27,128 nucleotides of DNA, from the NCBI GenBank assembly GCA_937910305.1, contig CALEPS010000135.1, positions 1 through 27,128 of the forward strand, written 5' to 3'. Source of the DNA: an uncultured Bacteroidales bacterium (GTDB taxonomy: Bacteria; Bacteroidota; Bacteroidia; Bacteroidales; Paludibacteraceae). Each line of letters opens with the position of its first letter. The stretch's first letter is position 1. The notes below the pieces were generated by a model. It ran no database searches. It was not told the DNA's origin and worked only from the letters and a program-made list of their open reading frames with translations. Below, piece by piece: positions 16,245 to 23,186 of this stretch. The position numbers and the translations under genes were made by a program.

Positions 16245-16985
16245 ATGGTTATGCGTTGTCCAAGGTGTAATAGTTATATAAAGAGTTCTGATAATTTCTG
16301 TCCGAAGTGTGGATGGAAAATTATGCATCCCCGTAAATACAAGCGCAGCAAGCCAATGAAGCGAACTATGGCGGTGCTATTTGCATCGTTGGGCTTGTTT
16401 GTAGCAGGTTGGTTAATGGCTATCGGAATCCCCGAAGTTGGTATCGTTTTTGTGATAATAGGCGGAATAGGGTTGGTGGCTTCATGTGCCACCTATCTAG
16501 TGCTCGAATATAAGCATGAGGCGAGAATGAATGATCCACGATATTATGAGACGACATTTCTCCCCCAAGAGCCGGTCGTCTTGCGTCCCCATGATCGATT
16601 TGTCTATCCGCTCTTACTCCGTGAATTGCCCAGCGAATACGATAAAGTCCTTTCTGCAGGTTCGGATGAGTTTTTAGTAGAAGTATGTTACAAAGGCAAT
16701 ATGGTAATGCAATTTATCAATGTACCCGACATAAACAAAGGTGAAACGGAGAATATTGGTATTTTCTTTTATCCTTACTTGTACAAAGATGAAGACCTAT
16801 TAGGAAGATTCGCAACCAATTACTATATACACCACTTTGACCATAATATACGCAGCGATGAGGGAACTGCAGCGTATTTCGGAAGTAATCTTAATAAAGC
16901 CATGCAAGTGGCATCATATATCTTAATGACGGTATATTACATCCCGACAGACGAGAATCTGACAATCCGTGTGAATGCGATGTAA
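16245..16985 (+). CDS. Zinc-ribbon two-TM protein with C-terminal soluble domain
   Basis: The product has 246 residues. The ribbon (Cys5, 8, 19, 22) is followed by a basic stretch and two transmembrane helices (about 41-60 and 63-87). A soluble domain of about 155 residues (PRYYETTFLPQEP to the end) is then on the cytosolic side by the positive-inside rule. I do not recognise that domain. The gap of 109 bp before it is longer than the others in the island. The start may be 16245 or the second ATG at 16251, which would make the ribbon begin MRCPRC like its paralogues. It is the last gene of the run. Confidence 0.68.
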   Translation: MVMRCPRCNSYIKSSDNFCPKCGWKIMHPRKYKRSKPMKRTMAVLFASLGLFVAGWLMAIGIPEVGIVFVIIGGIGLVASCATYLVLEYKHEARMNDPRYYETTFLPQEPVVLRPHDRFVYPLLLRELPSEYDKVLSAGSDEFLVEVCYKGNMVMQFINVPDINKGETENIGIFFYPYLYKDEDLLGRFATNYYIHHFDHNIRSDEGTAAYFGSNLNKAMQVASYILMTVYYIPTDENLTIRVNAM

Positions 16986-17205
16986 GAAACATAACAGTCA
17001 TCCTACGGTGACGTTCAGGATGGTCGCGAGATGGTCGCGTTCCCGACCGTCGTAATACGGCCGGCTCACGTCGTCCATCCTCTCGGTCGGCTTAGGCTCC
17101 CCACCTGCCTTCCCTTTTCGGACTGCCAAGTCAAGGCAGTCCTCCAGATCGCGTTCCCGACCAATAGTAATACGATAATAAAGTGATCTTTGATATATAG
17201 CCGAA
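16986..17205. other. Non-coding region with GC-richer repeats and hairpins
   Basis: This short block is visibly more GC-rich than the island. It holds a stem CATCCT (16999-17004)/AGGATG (17017-17022). A direct repeat GTCGCGTTCCCGACC...GTAATACG lies at 17033-17059 and, slightly changed, at 17147-17174. A perfect 8-bp hairpin GGACTGCC (17120-17127)/GGCAGTCC (17135-17142) lies between them. A minus-strand open frame (16998-17222) merely translates these repeats (GRERD twice). I see no gene. Confidence 0.5.
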
Positions 17206-17394
17206 TCAATAGAGGAAACCAAATAGCCAGAGCGGTATGCGATTCCTGTAGCCTGTTTCGGTATTATCTACTGCGAGGAATGAATCGGAGACATCTTTGA
17301 TTTGCTCAAAGGTCTTGTTCGCACCGCCTACCTCAAACAGATATTTACCATCTACCATAAAATCTCCTTTAGCAGGATAGCAGACGGGCAGAAC
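17206..17394 (-). pseudogene. C-terminal remnant of a DUF4143-type AAA ATPase
   Basis: The minus strand encodes a tail with YPAKGDFMVDGKYLFEVGG, then KTFEQIKDVSDSFLAVD and IPLWLFGFLY before a TGA at 17208-17206. This matches the C-terminus of the large Bacteroidetes family of AAA ATPases with DUF4143. Upstream in the same strand only a short piece remains (ELAKLIGG in another frame, resembling the helix-turn-helix segment), and the ATPase domain is absent. The gene is broken by deletion and frame loss. Such ATPase genes often move between genomes, so it may mark an old insertion point beside the island. Confidence 0.6.
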
Positions 17395-17464
17395 CTCCGA
17401 TTAGTTTTGCCAACTCCTTTGGAGCCTTTTATTATTTGGAATAAGCAAGAAAAATGTTAAAAAA

Positions 17465-17597
17465 AGTACTTGCAAGTACTAAATTTAATCTTTTTTTAGT
17501 ACTTAGAGATACTAAAATCGGTATAATTGTGACTTGTTTGGCAGAAAAAGTACTTGTAGATACTACATTTTGCCTAATTTTAGTATTTGAAGATACT
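17465..17597. repeat. Four palindromic 16-mers in a duplicated 84-bp unit
   Basis: Copies: AGTACTTGCAAGTACT (17465-17480, perfect palindrome), AGTACTTAGAGATACT (17498-17513), AGTACTTGTAGATACT (17549-17564) and AGTATTTGAAGATACT (17582-17597). Start-to-start distances are 33, 51 and 33 bp, so two pairs are offset by 84 bp, and the DNA between aligns too. Dyad symmetry and spacing suggest operator sites for a dimeric regulator. Confidence 0.75.
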
Positions 17598-17716
17598 AAA
17601 TTGATTCGATAGTTTAAAAATATAACAATATGTATAATATGCAAAAGACAATTTTAAAGAAGAATGTTAAAAAAACACGAAAATGCGTGCATTCTAAAAT
17701 TTTTTGCGCTAAAAGT

Positions 17717-17747
17717 TTGCACAATTGAAAAAAATGTTGTAATTTTG
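17717..17747 (+). promoter_or_regulatory. Bacteroidetes-type promoter for yceD-rpmF
   Basis: TTG (17717-17719), 20 bp, then TAATTTTG (17740-17747) matches the Bacteroidetes consensus, 17 bp before the DUF177 start codon. The transcript would begin near 17754, giving a very short leader. Confidence 0.75.
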
Positions 17748-17764
17748 CACCCGATTTTGCGCCT

Positions 17765-18244
17765 ATGAGCGAGCAGAGCCATTATATCATCGAACTTTCG
17801 CGCCTCCCGGTAGGCACGCATTCGTTTGATATTCAATTGGATAACGACTTCTTCGCTTCCTTGGAGAAGACCGAAATCCTGAGTGGCAACATCTCTGCTA
17901 AAGCGACGCTTAATCTCCGGGAGGAGGACTACCAGCTCAACATTGCGGTTCACGGGACTGTTTTTGTTGTGTGTGACAGGTGCCTCGACCCAATGCCCCT
18001 TGACATAGACGACGAGCAAGAGATTTTCTCGGAGGACGAGGAGGACGAAGAAACCGTACATCGTAAATCGTCCAATCGTACTTTGGATTTATCCTGGCTC
18101 GCCTATGAGATAGTTAGTATCAATATTCCGCTCGTTCACAGTCACCAACCGGGTGAGTGCAACACGCAAATGGAACTTCTCCTCCATGATCACCTTTGTG
18201 ACGAGCCGGATCCCGAAAACGATACTGACGCAGATATAGAATAA
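17765..18244 (+). CDS. yceD: DUF177 (YceD-family) protein
   Basis: The 159-residue product shows the DUF177 layout: an N-terminal beta domain, the cysteine motif VCDRCL (about 73-78), an acidic segment (EDEEDEE), and a C-terminal GECN motif before a polar tail. YceD is linked to 23S rRNA accumulation in plants and bacteria and is usually encoded just before rpmF, as here. Its own consensus promoter is directly upstream. In many bacteria the operon goes on to plsX and fabH; here rpmF is followed instead by a pseudouridine synthase. Confidence 0.85.
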   Translation: MSEQSHYIIELSRLPVGTHSFDIQLDNDFFASLEKTEILSGNISAKATLNLREEDYQLNIAVHGTVFVVCDRCLDPMPLDIDDEQEIFSEDEEDEETVHRKSSNRTLDLSWLAYEIVSINIPLVHSHQPGECNTQMELLLHDHLCDEPDPENDTDADIE

Positions 18245-18286
18245 AACATTGTACAATAATTTAACTCCTCTTACGGCATAGAGGGT

Positions 18287-18310
18287 CCCCGAAAATTTTA
18301 ATTTTTGGGG
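18287..18310 (+). promoter_or_regulatory. Hairpin in the rpmF leader
   Basis: CCCCGAAAAT (18287-18296), loop TTTA, ATTTTTGGGG (18301-18310) forms a 10-bp stem with one G-U pair. Flanking CTCCTCT and AGAGCGGAG could extend it. It is not followed by a T run. It could control rpmF translation or processing of the yceD-rpmF message. Confidence 0.45.
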
Positions 18311-18384
18311 AGAGCGGAGGCATCGGTTGCCCGTTTATTTAGCGGAGCGGTATAAACCAATGCACACCGATTGCCGAACGCGAA

Positions 18385-18567
18385 ATGGCACATCCTAAAA
18401 GAAGACAATCGCACACCAGACAAGCGAAACGTCGTACACATGACGTAGTGAAAGCTCCTACGCTGGCTACATGCCCGAACTGTGGCGCTCTTCACATCTA
18501 CCACACCGTTTGCCCGTCTTGCGGCTACTATCGTGGTAAACTGGCTATCGAGCAAGCAGAGGCTTGA
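18385..18567 (+). CDS. rpmF: 50S ribosomal protein L32
   Basis: This 60-residue basic protein starts MAHPKRRQSHTRQAKRRTHD and carries two CxxC pairs (Cys30/33, Cys43/46) that form the zinc ribbon of zinc-binding L32. It is part of the large ribosomal subunit. It follows yceD, the usual order, and is probably transcribed from the same promoter. A strong hairpin follows the stop. Confidence 0.97.
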   Translation: MAHPKRRQSHTRQAKRRTHDVVKAPTLATCPNCGALHIYHTVCPSCGYYRGKLAIEQAEA

Positions 18568-18589
18568 TCAATCGGAAAGGTGAAAAATG

Positions 18590-18626
18590 AAAGGTGAAAG
18601 GAATAGTTTTTTCCTTTTGCCTTTTT
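18590..18626 (+). terminator. Probable terminator after rpmF
   Basis: AAAGGTGAAAGGAA (18590-18603) pairs fully (two G-U wobbles) with TTCCTTTTGCCTTT (18611-18624) around a 7-nt loop, and T residues follow. The stem is A-T-rich, so its efficiency is uncertain. Confidence 0.6.
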
Positions 18627-18682
18627 ACCTTACTTATATAACGCGTACGTGAGTACGCACGTGACCCGAGAGGGCCACTCTG

Positions 18683-18717
18683 GAAATTCAAAATTAAAAA
18701 TTCAAAATTCTAAATTG
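18683..18717 (+). repeat. Leader repeat upstream of the pseudouridine synthase
   Basis: Units AAATTCAAAATT, AAAAATTCAAAATT and CTAAATT run directly into the ATG at 18718. A hairpin GCGTAC (18643-18648)/GTACGC (18653-18658) lies just upstream. Confidence 0.7.
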
Positions 18718-19731
18718 ATGTACAACAACAATTCCAACAATGAAGGTGAGCGTCGTCCGAGACCGCGTTTTCACCGTGAAGAGACAGAGCGCCCGGCTCG
18801 TCCTCGTTTTACCAGAGACGGCGAAGCCCGTCCGCATTTTACCCGTGACGGAGAAGCCCGTCCGCATTTTACACGTGACGGTGAATCCCGTCCGCAACGT
18901 CCTTACGGCGAGCGCGCAGAGCGTCCTAACCGCCCGTTCGGAGGCAAACCTAAACGTAACCCCGGAGTCTATTCCGGTCATAAACAGCAAGTCTATCGTG
19001 AGCAACATGAGGATCCGACAAAACCGATCCGTCTCAATAAGTACCTCGCTAATGCAGGTATCTGTTCCCGTCGCGAGGCAGATGATTTTATCCAGGCAGG
19101 CGTGATTACCGTCAATGGCGAGACCGTGGACAATCTGGGCGCCAAAGTGCTGCCGACGGATGATGTCCGTTTCCATGACCAGCCTGTCCGCCGTGAGCGC
19201 AAGGTATATATCCTTCTCAACAAACCGAAGAATACTGTCACCACCACCGACGATCCGCAAGAGCGTCACACGGTGATCGATATTGTCCGCAATGCATGTG
19301 CAGAACGTATCTATCCGGTTGGTCGTCTGGACAGAAACACTACCGGTGTCCTTCTGCTCACTAATGACGGGGACCTGGCAGCCAAACTGACTCACCCGAA
19401 ATTCCATAAGAAGAAGATCTATGCCGTTACGCTGGATCATGAACTGGACGAAGTGGATGAAGCTATTATCCGTGCCGGCGTAGTACTGGATGACGAGCGC
19501 ATCATCCCTGATGCTTTGGAGTTCCCGAAAGCCGACCGCAAGCATATTGGTCTGGAGATCCACTCCGGTCAAAACCGCGTTGTGCGCCGCATATTCGAGA
19601 AAGTAGGGTACAAGGTAGTGAATCTCGACCGCGTTTCTTTTGCCGGTCTGACCAAGAAGAATGTAGGCCGCGGCAAATGGCGTTTCCTGACTCCTAAAGA
19701 GGTTGCTTTCCTCCAGATGGGACAGTTTTAA
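18718..19731 (+). CDS. RluB-type rRNA pseudouridine synthase with Arg-rich N-terminal extension
   Basis: The 337-residue product has an S4 RNA-binding domain (about 103-147, RLNKYLANAGICSRREAD). The RsuA/RluB/RluE/RluF-type catalytic domain follows, with GRLDRNTTG (202-210) and nucleophilic Asp205. It converts a uridine of ribosomal RNA to pseudouridine; RluB (23S) is the likeliest type, but RsuA or RluF cannot be excluded. The first 100 residues are an Arg-rich, disordered extension with three copies of a 10-residue unit (FTRDGEARPH). The ATG at 18718 is chosen; a GTG at 18649 would read through the leader repeat. Confidence 0.88.
   Translation: MYNNNSNNEGERRPRPRFHREETERPARPRFTRDGEARPHFTRDGEARPHFTRDGESRPQRPYGERAERPNRPFGGKPKRNPGVYSGHKQQVYREQHEDPTKPIRLNKYLANAGICSRREADDFIQAGVITVNGETVDNLGAKVLPTDDVRFHDQPVRRERKVYILLNKPKNTVTTTDDPQERHTVIDIVRNACAERIYPVGRLDRNTTGVLLLTNDGDLAAKLTHPKFHKKKIYAVTLDHELDEVDEAIIRAGVVLDDERIIPDALEFPKADRKHIGLEIHSGQNRVVRRIFEKVGYKVVNLDRVSFAGLTKKNVGRGKWRFLTPKEVAFLQMGQF
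18807..18896 (+). repeat. Three 30-bp in-frame tandem repeats in the pseudouridine synthase gene
   Basis: The units at 18807-18836, 18837-18866 and 18867-18896 each encode FTRDGEARPH or close variants, differing by a few bases. They lie in the disordered N-terminal extension and can vary in number without a frame change. Confidence 0.85.
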
Positions 19732-19739
19732 TTTAACAG

Positions 19740-19790
19740 AAAGCGCTAAACAGGACGAAGTCCGCTGAACAGCAAAGCGCTAAACAACAA
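19740..19790 (+). repeat. Intergenic element AAAGCGCTAAACA with hairpin
   Basis: AAAGCGCTAAACA occurs at 19740-19752 and 19774-19786, with a hairpin GGAC-gaa-GTCC (19753-19763) between. It ends at the GTG of the MMPL gene. A close copy of part of it is inside that gene (21367-21394). Confidence 0.7.
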
Positions 19791-19791
19791 A

Positions 19792-22700
19792 GTGAAACGC
19801 AGCGTTCATTACATATTATTTTTTGTCACTCTTGCTCTGGCGATAGCCTCCGGCATTTTGATGTTCCATGTCAACGTCAATGCGGACATGACCAAATATC
19901 TGCCGGACGACTCCCAGATGAAGAGCGGTTTGGAGATTGTCACATCCGAGTTCGGATCGTCTGCGCAAATGTCAGGATCCGATGTACATGTGATGTTTGA
20001 GGGGCTGCGGCCGAATGAGATTTCCGGTATCCGGACTCTGTTGGACGGCTATCCGGATGTGCAGGGCGTATCATTCCGGTATTCGTCGGATAGCACCCAT
20101 GCAGTCTTCGATCTGAATGTGCCGAAATCGGTTGACCAGAAAGCGCTGGGCAAACAGATCAGTGCGCGTTTCGGCGGCAACTGCGTCGTAGAGACCAGCC
20201 AGGATGGCGCCACACCGCCTGTTTCTGTGATTATCATCGCTGCGGTGATGATCATGCTGGTGCTCTTTGTCATGGCGCAGTCCTGGTTCGAACCCGTTGT
20301 GATCCTTATTACTGCCGGACTGGCTATTGTGCTCAATATGGGTACCAATGCCTTCCTGCCTTCCGTTTCAATCACTACCAATTTTATCGGTTCTATCCTG
20401 CAGGCGGTGCTCTCGCTGGATTATTGTATAGTCCTTCTCAACCGCTACCGTCAGGAGCAGGATGAACATACAGACCGGCGGACAGCCGTTCTGGCGGCAA
20501 ACAGGGCGATCAAGAAAGCAGCACCGTCTATCCTCTCCTCGGCTTTGACGACGGTAGTAGGACTACTGATGCTCTGTTTCATGCGTCTTAAGATAGGTGC
20601 AGATATGGGTATCGTGCTGGCTAAGGGTGTTGTCTGCTCGCTGATCTGCACCTTCACCGCCATGCCGGCTCTCATGCTCCTCTTCCGCCGTACGATCAAT
20701 GCAACGGCGAAGAAAGCCTATGTGCCGCCGACAGACGGCTTGGCGCGGTTCGTTGCACGCCACAAACTGCCCATGGCAGTGGGAGCGGTCATGCTGTTCT
20801 TCGGGGCGTGGTATTTTTCCCGGCAGACAACCATCTTCTTCTCCGCTGAGTCGGAATCGAAGATAGAGGAGATTTTCCCTTCTCCTAATCCTTTTGTTCT
20901 GGTTTACGACACCCGGGACGAGGACTCTATCTATCCGCTGGTTGACAGCCTGATGGCGCAGCCCGGAATCCAGTCTGTTATCTCGTATCCTACGCTGATG
21001 AGCCAGCCTCTTACTCCGGCCGAGATGGCAACGCACGTACGTTCGCTGCTCACCGACTTCAAGGATTTCATGCCGGAAGGAACGACCGTTCCGTCGGAGG
21101 CTCTGGATATGCTCAATCCGGAGATAATGCAGCTGCTTTATTATATGCGGTCCAAGGATTCGGTGGAGAACAAGATGGCTTTCCCCGATCTGGCGAAGTT
21201 CCTGCATACGAACGTGGCAACCAATCCGCTCTTCTCGTCCTATCTGGATGAGGATATGAAAAAGCAGGTCGAGATGCTTCAATCGATGCTTAACGTAGAG
21301 CCGGAGAAAAAAGAACCGCTCCATAGCGAAGCCCCGAACAAACCGGAGGCTGTTAAACAGGAAGCAGCTAAACAGGACTCAAGTCCGCTTAACAATGAAC
21401 ACATCGTACAGCCCGTAGAGACGATAGCGCCTATTACCCATGACCCGTCTCCCATCACCGAAATAGACACGGTGGAAATACCTTCCATGCAGATTGATAA
21501 GATCTATCTGGTTCCTTTTATCGAGCGTCTCAATGCCACCCAAACCTCCGCCATCTCGGTTGAGATGCGCAAACTGACAGACACGATGGCTATACGGTTG
21601 CCTATGTCTGTATCGGAGATGTCGGTCTTCATCGGCTCTACGCCTATCCAGACCCGTCTCGTTTACGGCTATGCTCCCGGAAAGGCGAAGAAACTGTCTC
21701 CGCTTCAGTATGTCCATCTGCTGGTGGATGATCTGTTCAAGCGTCCGGGACTGGCAGGTATGATATCGGAAGAACAGCGTACGCTTCTGGGCCAACGCGC
21801 CTATCTCATGGATCTGGCGGATGCCAATGCTCTTCTGACACCGGAGGAACTGAATATCCTCCTTCGTGCTTTTGGAATCCAGGATCTCACGGACGACGAG
21901 TTGCTGGCGATCGCTTATCCTCCGGAGAAACCCAAACAGATCACTGCTACTTCGCCGAGCGAACTGAATACGGAAGCCATCATCCAATCGATAGCGGATA
22001 TCCAGCTCTCGCTTCATAGCACCGATACCGCCCGTGCGAAGAACAGCGGGTCACAAAATGTACAGCCGCAACCTGCTACGCCTAAACGCAAAACCCCATC
22101 ACGCGCAGACCAGCAGGCGGAACTGTTTACCGAACTTATGTTCTCCGGCGAAAGCTATACGCCGGACCAGATGGCTTCCAAACTGGACAAGCTGATGAAG
22201 CTCTCTAATGTGAAATCCGACCCCGTTACGCCGGCTCAGATGTCGCTCTTATATGACTATTATGCTGCTACGAACAGCTCTTGCGACACGCTTCGGGCGG
22301 GATTCGGACAGTTGCTGAACTATATCTGTGATACGCTGGTATATGATCCGAGATTGGCGGATGTACTCCCTGACACGATAGGTGAACAGGCGACCCACGT
22401 CAAAGCGCAGATAGCCGATGGACTGGGGCAGTTAAGAAAAGAGAAACATTCGCTTCTGGTTGTTCTCTCGTCCTTACCGAAAGAGTCACAGGAGACATAT
22501 GATTTCGTAGATACACTGACGGCACTGGCTGATGCGCGTTTGCCGCACGAGCATTATTATGTGGGTGAATCGGTGATGTACGCCGAGATGCGCGCCGGAT
22601 TTGACCATGAGATGAATGTGGTGTCGCTTCTGACAATCCTTTCTATCTTCCTTATCGTTGCGCTTACTTTCCGTTCGGTCATTGTACCTACTATCCTGGT

Positions 22701-23124
22701 GGTAACGGTGATGAGCGCAGTGTATGTCAATGTGGTGGTAGCCGGACTTTTCTCCGGTCAGATGCTTTATCTGGCATACCTGATTGTGCAAGCAATCCTG
22801 ATGGGTGCCACCATTGATTATGGTATCCTCTTTGCTAACTATTACCGCGAGAACCGCAAGACCATGCTGCCTGTAGATGCCGTTTGTGCGGCTTACAGAG
22901 GCTCGATACGAACGATCCTTACTTCCGGACTGATTATGGTGATCGGACCCGGAGTGATGGCGCTGGCTGTGGATGATCTGATGATATCGAATATAGTAGG
23001 ATGTCTGGCGGTAGGCGCTTTCATGGCTATCGTACTGACGCTCACCGTTGTGCCGGCTGTTCTGGTTGCATTGGATAAATGGGTGGTGTACGGTAAGAAA
23101 AACAGATACACCGGCGAAGAATAA
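19792..23124 (+). CDS. MMPL/RND-superfamily exporter
   Basis: The 1110-residue inner-membrane protein has the two-fold RND plan: TM1 (about 8-26), a periplasmic loop, a five-helix bundle (about 145-300), TM7 near 325-345, a long second loop, and a C-terminal bundle (about 940-1100). The Asp-Tyr pair typical of MMPL proton relays occurs in both halves: LSLDY (Asp210) and TIDY (Asp1009). Such pumps export lipids, hopanoids or hydrophobic compounds using the proton gradient; the substrate here is unknown. The second loop is long, with a Lys/Glu/Pro-rich disordered insert (about 503-562) and another near 742-775. The start is GTG. The two following ABC permeases may act on related envelope glycans or lipids. 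Confidence 0.85.
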   Translation: MKRSVHYILFFVTLALAIASGILMFHVNVNADMTKYLPDDSQMKSGLEIVTSEFGSSAQMSGSDVHVMFEGLRPNEISGIRTLLDGYPDVQGVSFRYSSDSTHAVFDLNVPKSVDQKALGKQISARFGGNCVVETSQDGATPPVSVIIIAAVMIMLVLFVMAQSWFEPVVILITAGLAIVLNMGTNAFLPSVSITTNFIGSILQAVLSLDYCIVLLNRYRQEQDEHTDRRTAVLAANRAIKKAAPSILSSALTTVVGLLMLCFMRLKIGADMGIVLAKGVVCSLICTFTAMPALMLLFRRTINATAKKAYVPPTDGLARFVARHKLPMAVGAVMLFFGAWYFSRQTTIFFSAESESKIEEIFPSPNPFVLVYDTRDEDSIYPLVDSLMAQPGIQSVISYPTLMSQPLTPAEMATHVRSLLTDFKDFMPEGTTVPSEALDMLNPEIMQLLYYMRSKDSVENKMAFPDLAKFLHTNVATNPLFSSYLDEDMKKQVEMLQSMLNVEPEKKEPLHSEAPNKPEAVKQEAAKQDSSPLNNEHIVQPVETIAPITHDPSPITEIDTVEIPSMQIDKIYLVPFIERLNATQTSAISVEMRKLTDTMAIRLPMSVSEMSVFIGSTPIQTRLVYGYAPGKAKKLSPLQYVHLLVDDLFKRPGLAGMISEEQRTLLGQRAYLMDLADANALLTPEELNILLRAFGIQDLTDDELLAIAYPPEKPKQITATSPSELNTEAIIQSIADIQLSLHSTDTARAKNSGSQNVQPQPATPKRKTPSRADQQAELFTELMFSGESYTPDQMASKLDKLMKLSNVKSDPVTPAQMSLLYDYYAATNSSCDTLRAGFGQLLNYICDTLVYDPRLADVLPDTIGEQATHVKAQIADGLGQLRKEKHSLLVVLSSLPKESQETYDFVDTLTALADARLPHEHYYVGESVMYAEMRAGFDHEMNVVSLLTILSIFLIVALTFRSVIVPTILVVTVMSAVYVNVVVAGLFSGQMLYLAYLIVQAILMGATIDYGILFANYYRENRKTMLPVDAVCAAYRGSIRTILTSGLIMVIGPGVMALAVDDLMISNIVGCLAVGAFMAIVLTLTVVPAVLVALDKWVVYGKKNRYTGEE
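21352..21400 (+). repeat. Copy of the intergenic element inside the MMPL coding sequence
   Basis: GTTAAACAGGA and GCTAAACAGGAC are followed by GTCCGCTTAACA. The stretch 21367-21394 aligns with the intergenic 19745-19771, allowing one base of length difference and few mismatches. It is translated as part of a Lys/Gln/Ala-rich disordered segment. Confidence 0.65.
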
Positions 23125-23130
23125 TTATCT

Positions 23131-23186
23131 ATCGGCATGAGCCGAAGCAATCGCCCATAGGACGAAGCAATTATAAATTATAAATT
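23131..23186 (+). repeat. Hairpin plus AAGCAAT intergenic element before the first permease
   Basis: A hairpin CGGC-atga-GCCG (23133-23144) is followed by AAGCAAT (23145), a spacer, AAGCAATTAT (23165-23174) and AAATTATAAATT up to the GTG start at 23187. Confidence 0.65.

Noticed and set aside
16998..17222. Minus-strand frame with repeated GRERD words
   Set aside because: It only translates the GC-richer DNA repeats and hairpins, and overlaps the ATPase remnant in another frame.
17465..17597. CRISPR array
   Set aside because: Only four imperfect 16-mers with 17- to 35-bp gaps; the gaps themselves are duplicated, and no cas genes are near.
17432..17644. Minus-strand 70-codon frame
   Set aside because: It is a translation of the four palindromic repeats in AT-rich DNA; Ser/Thr/Asn-rich with no motif.
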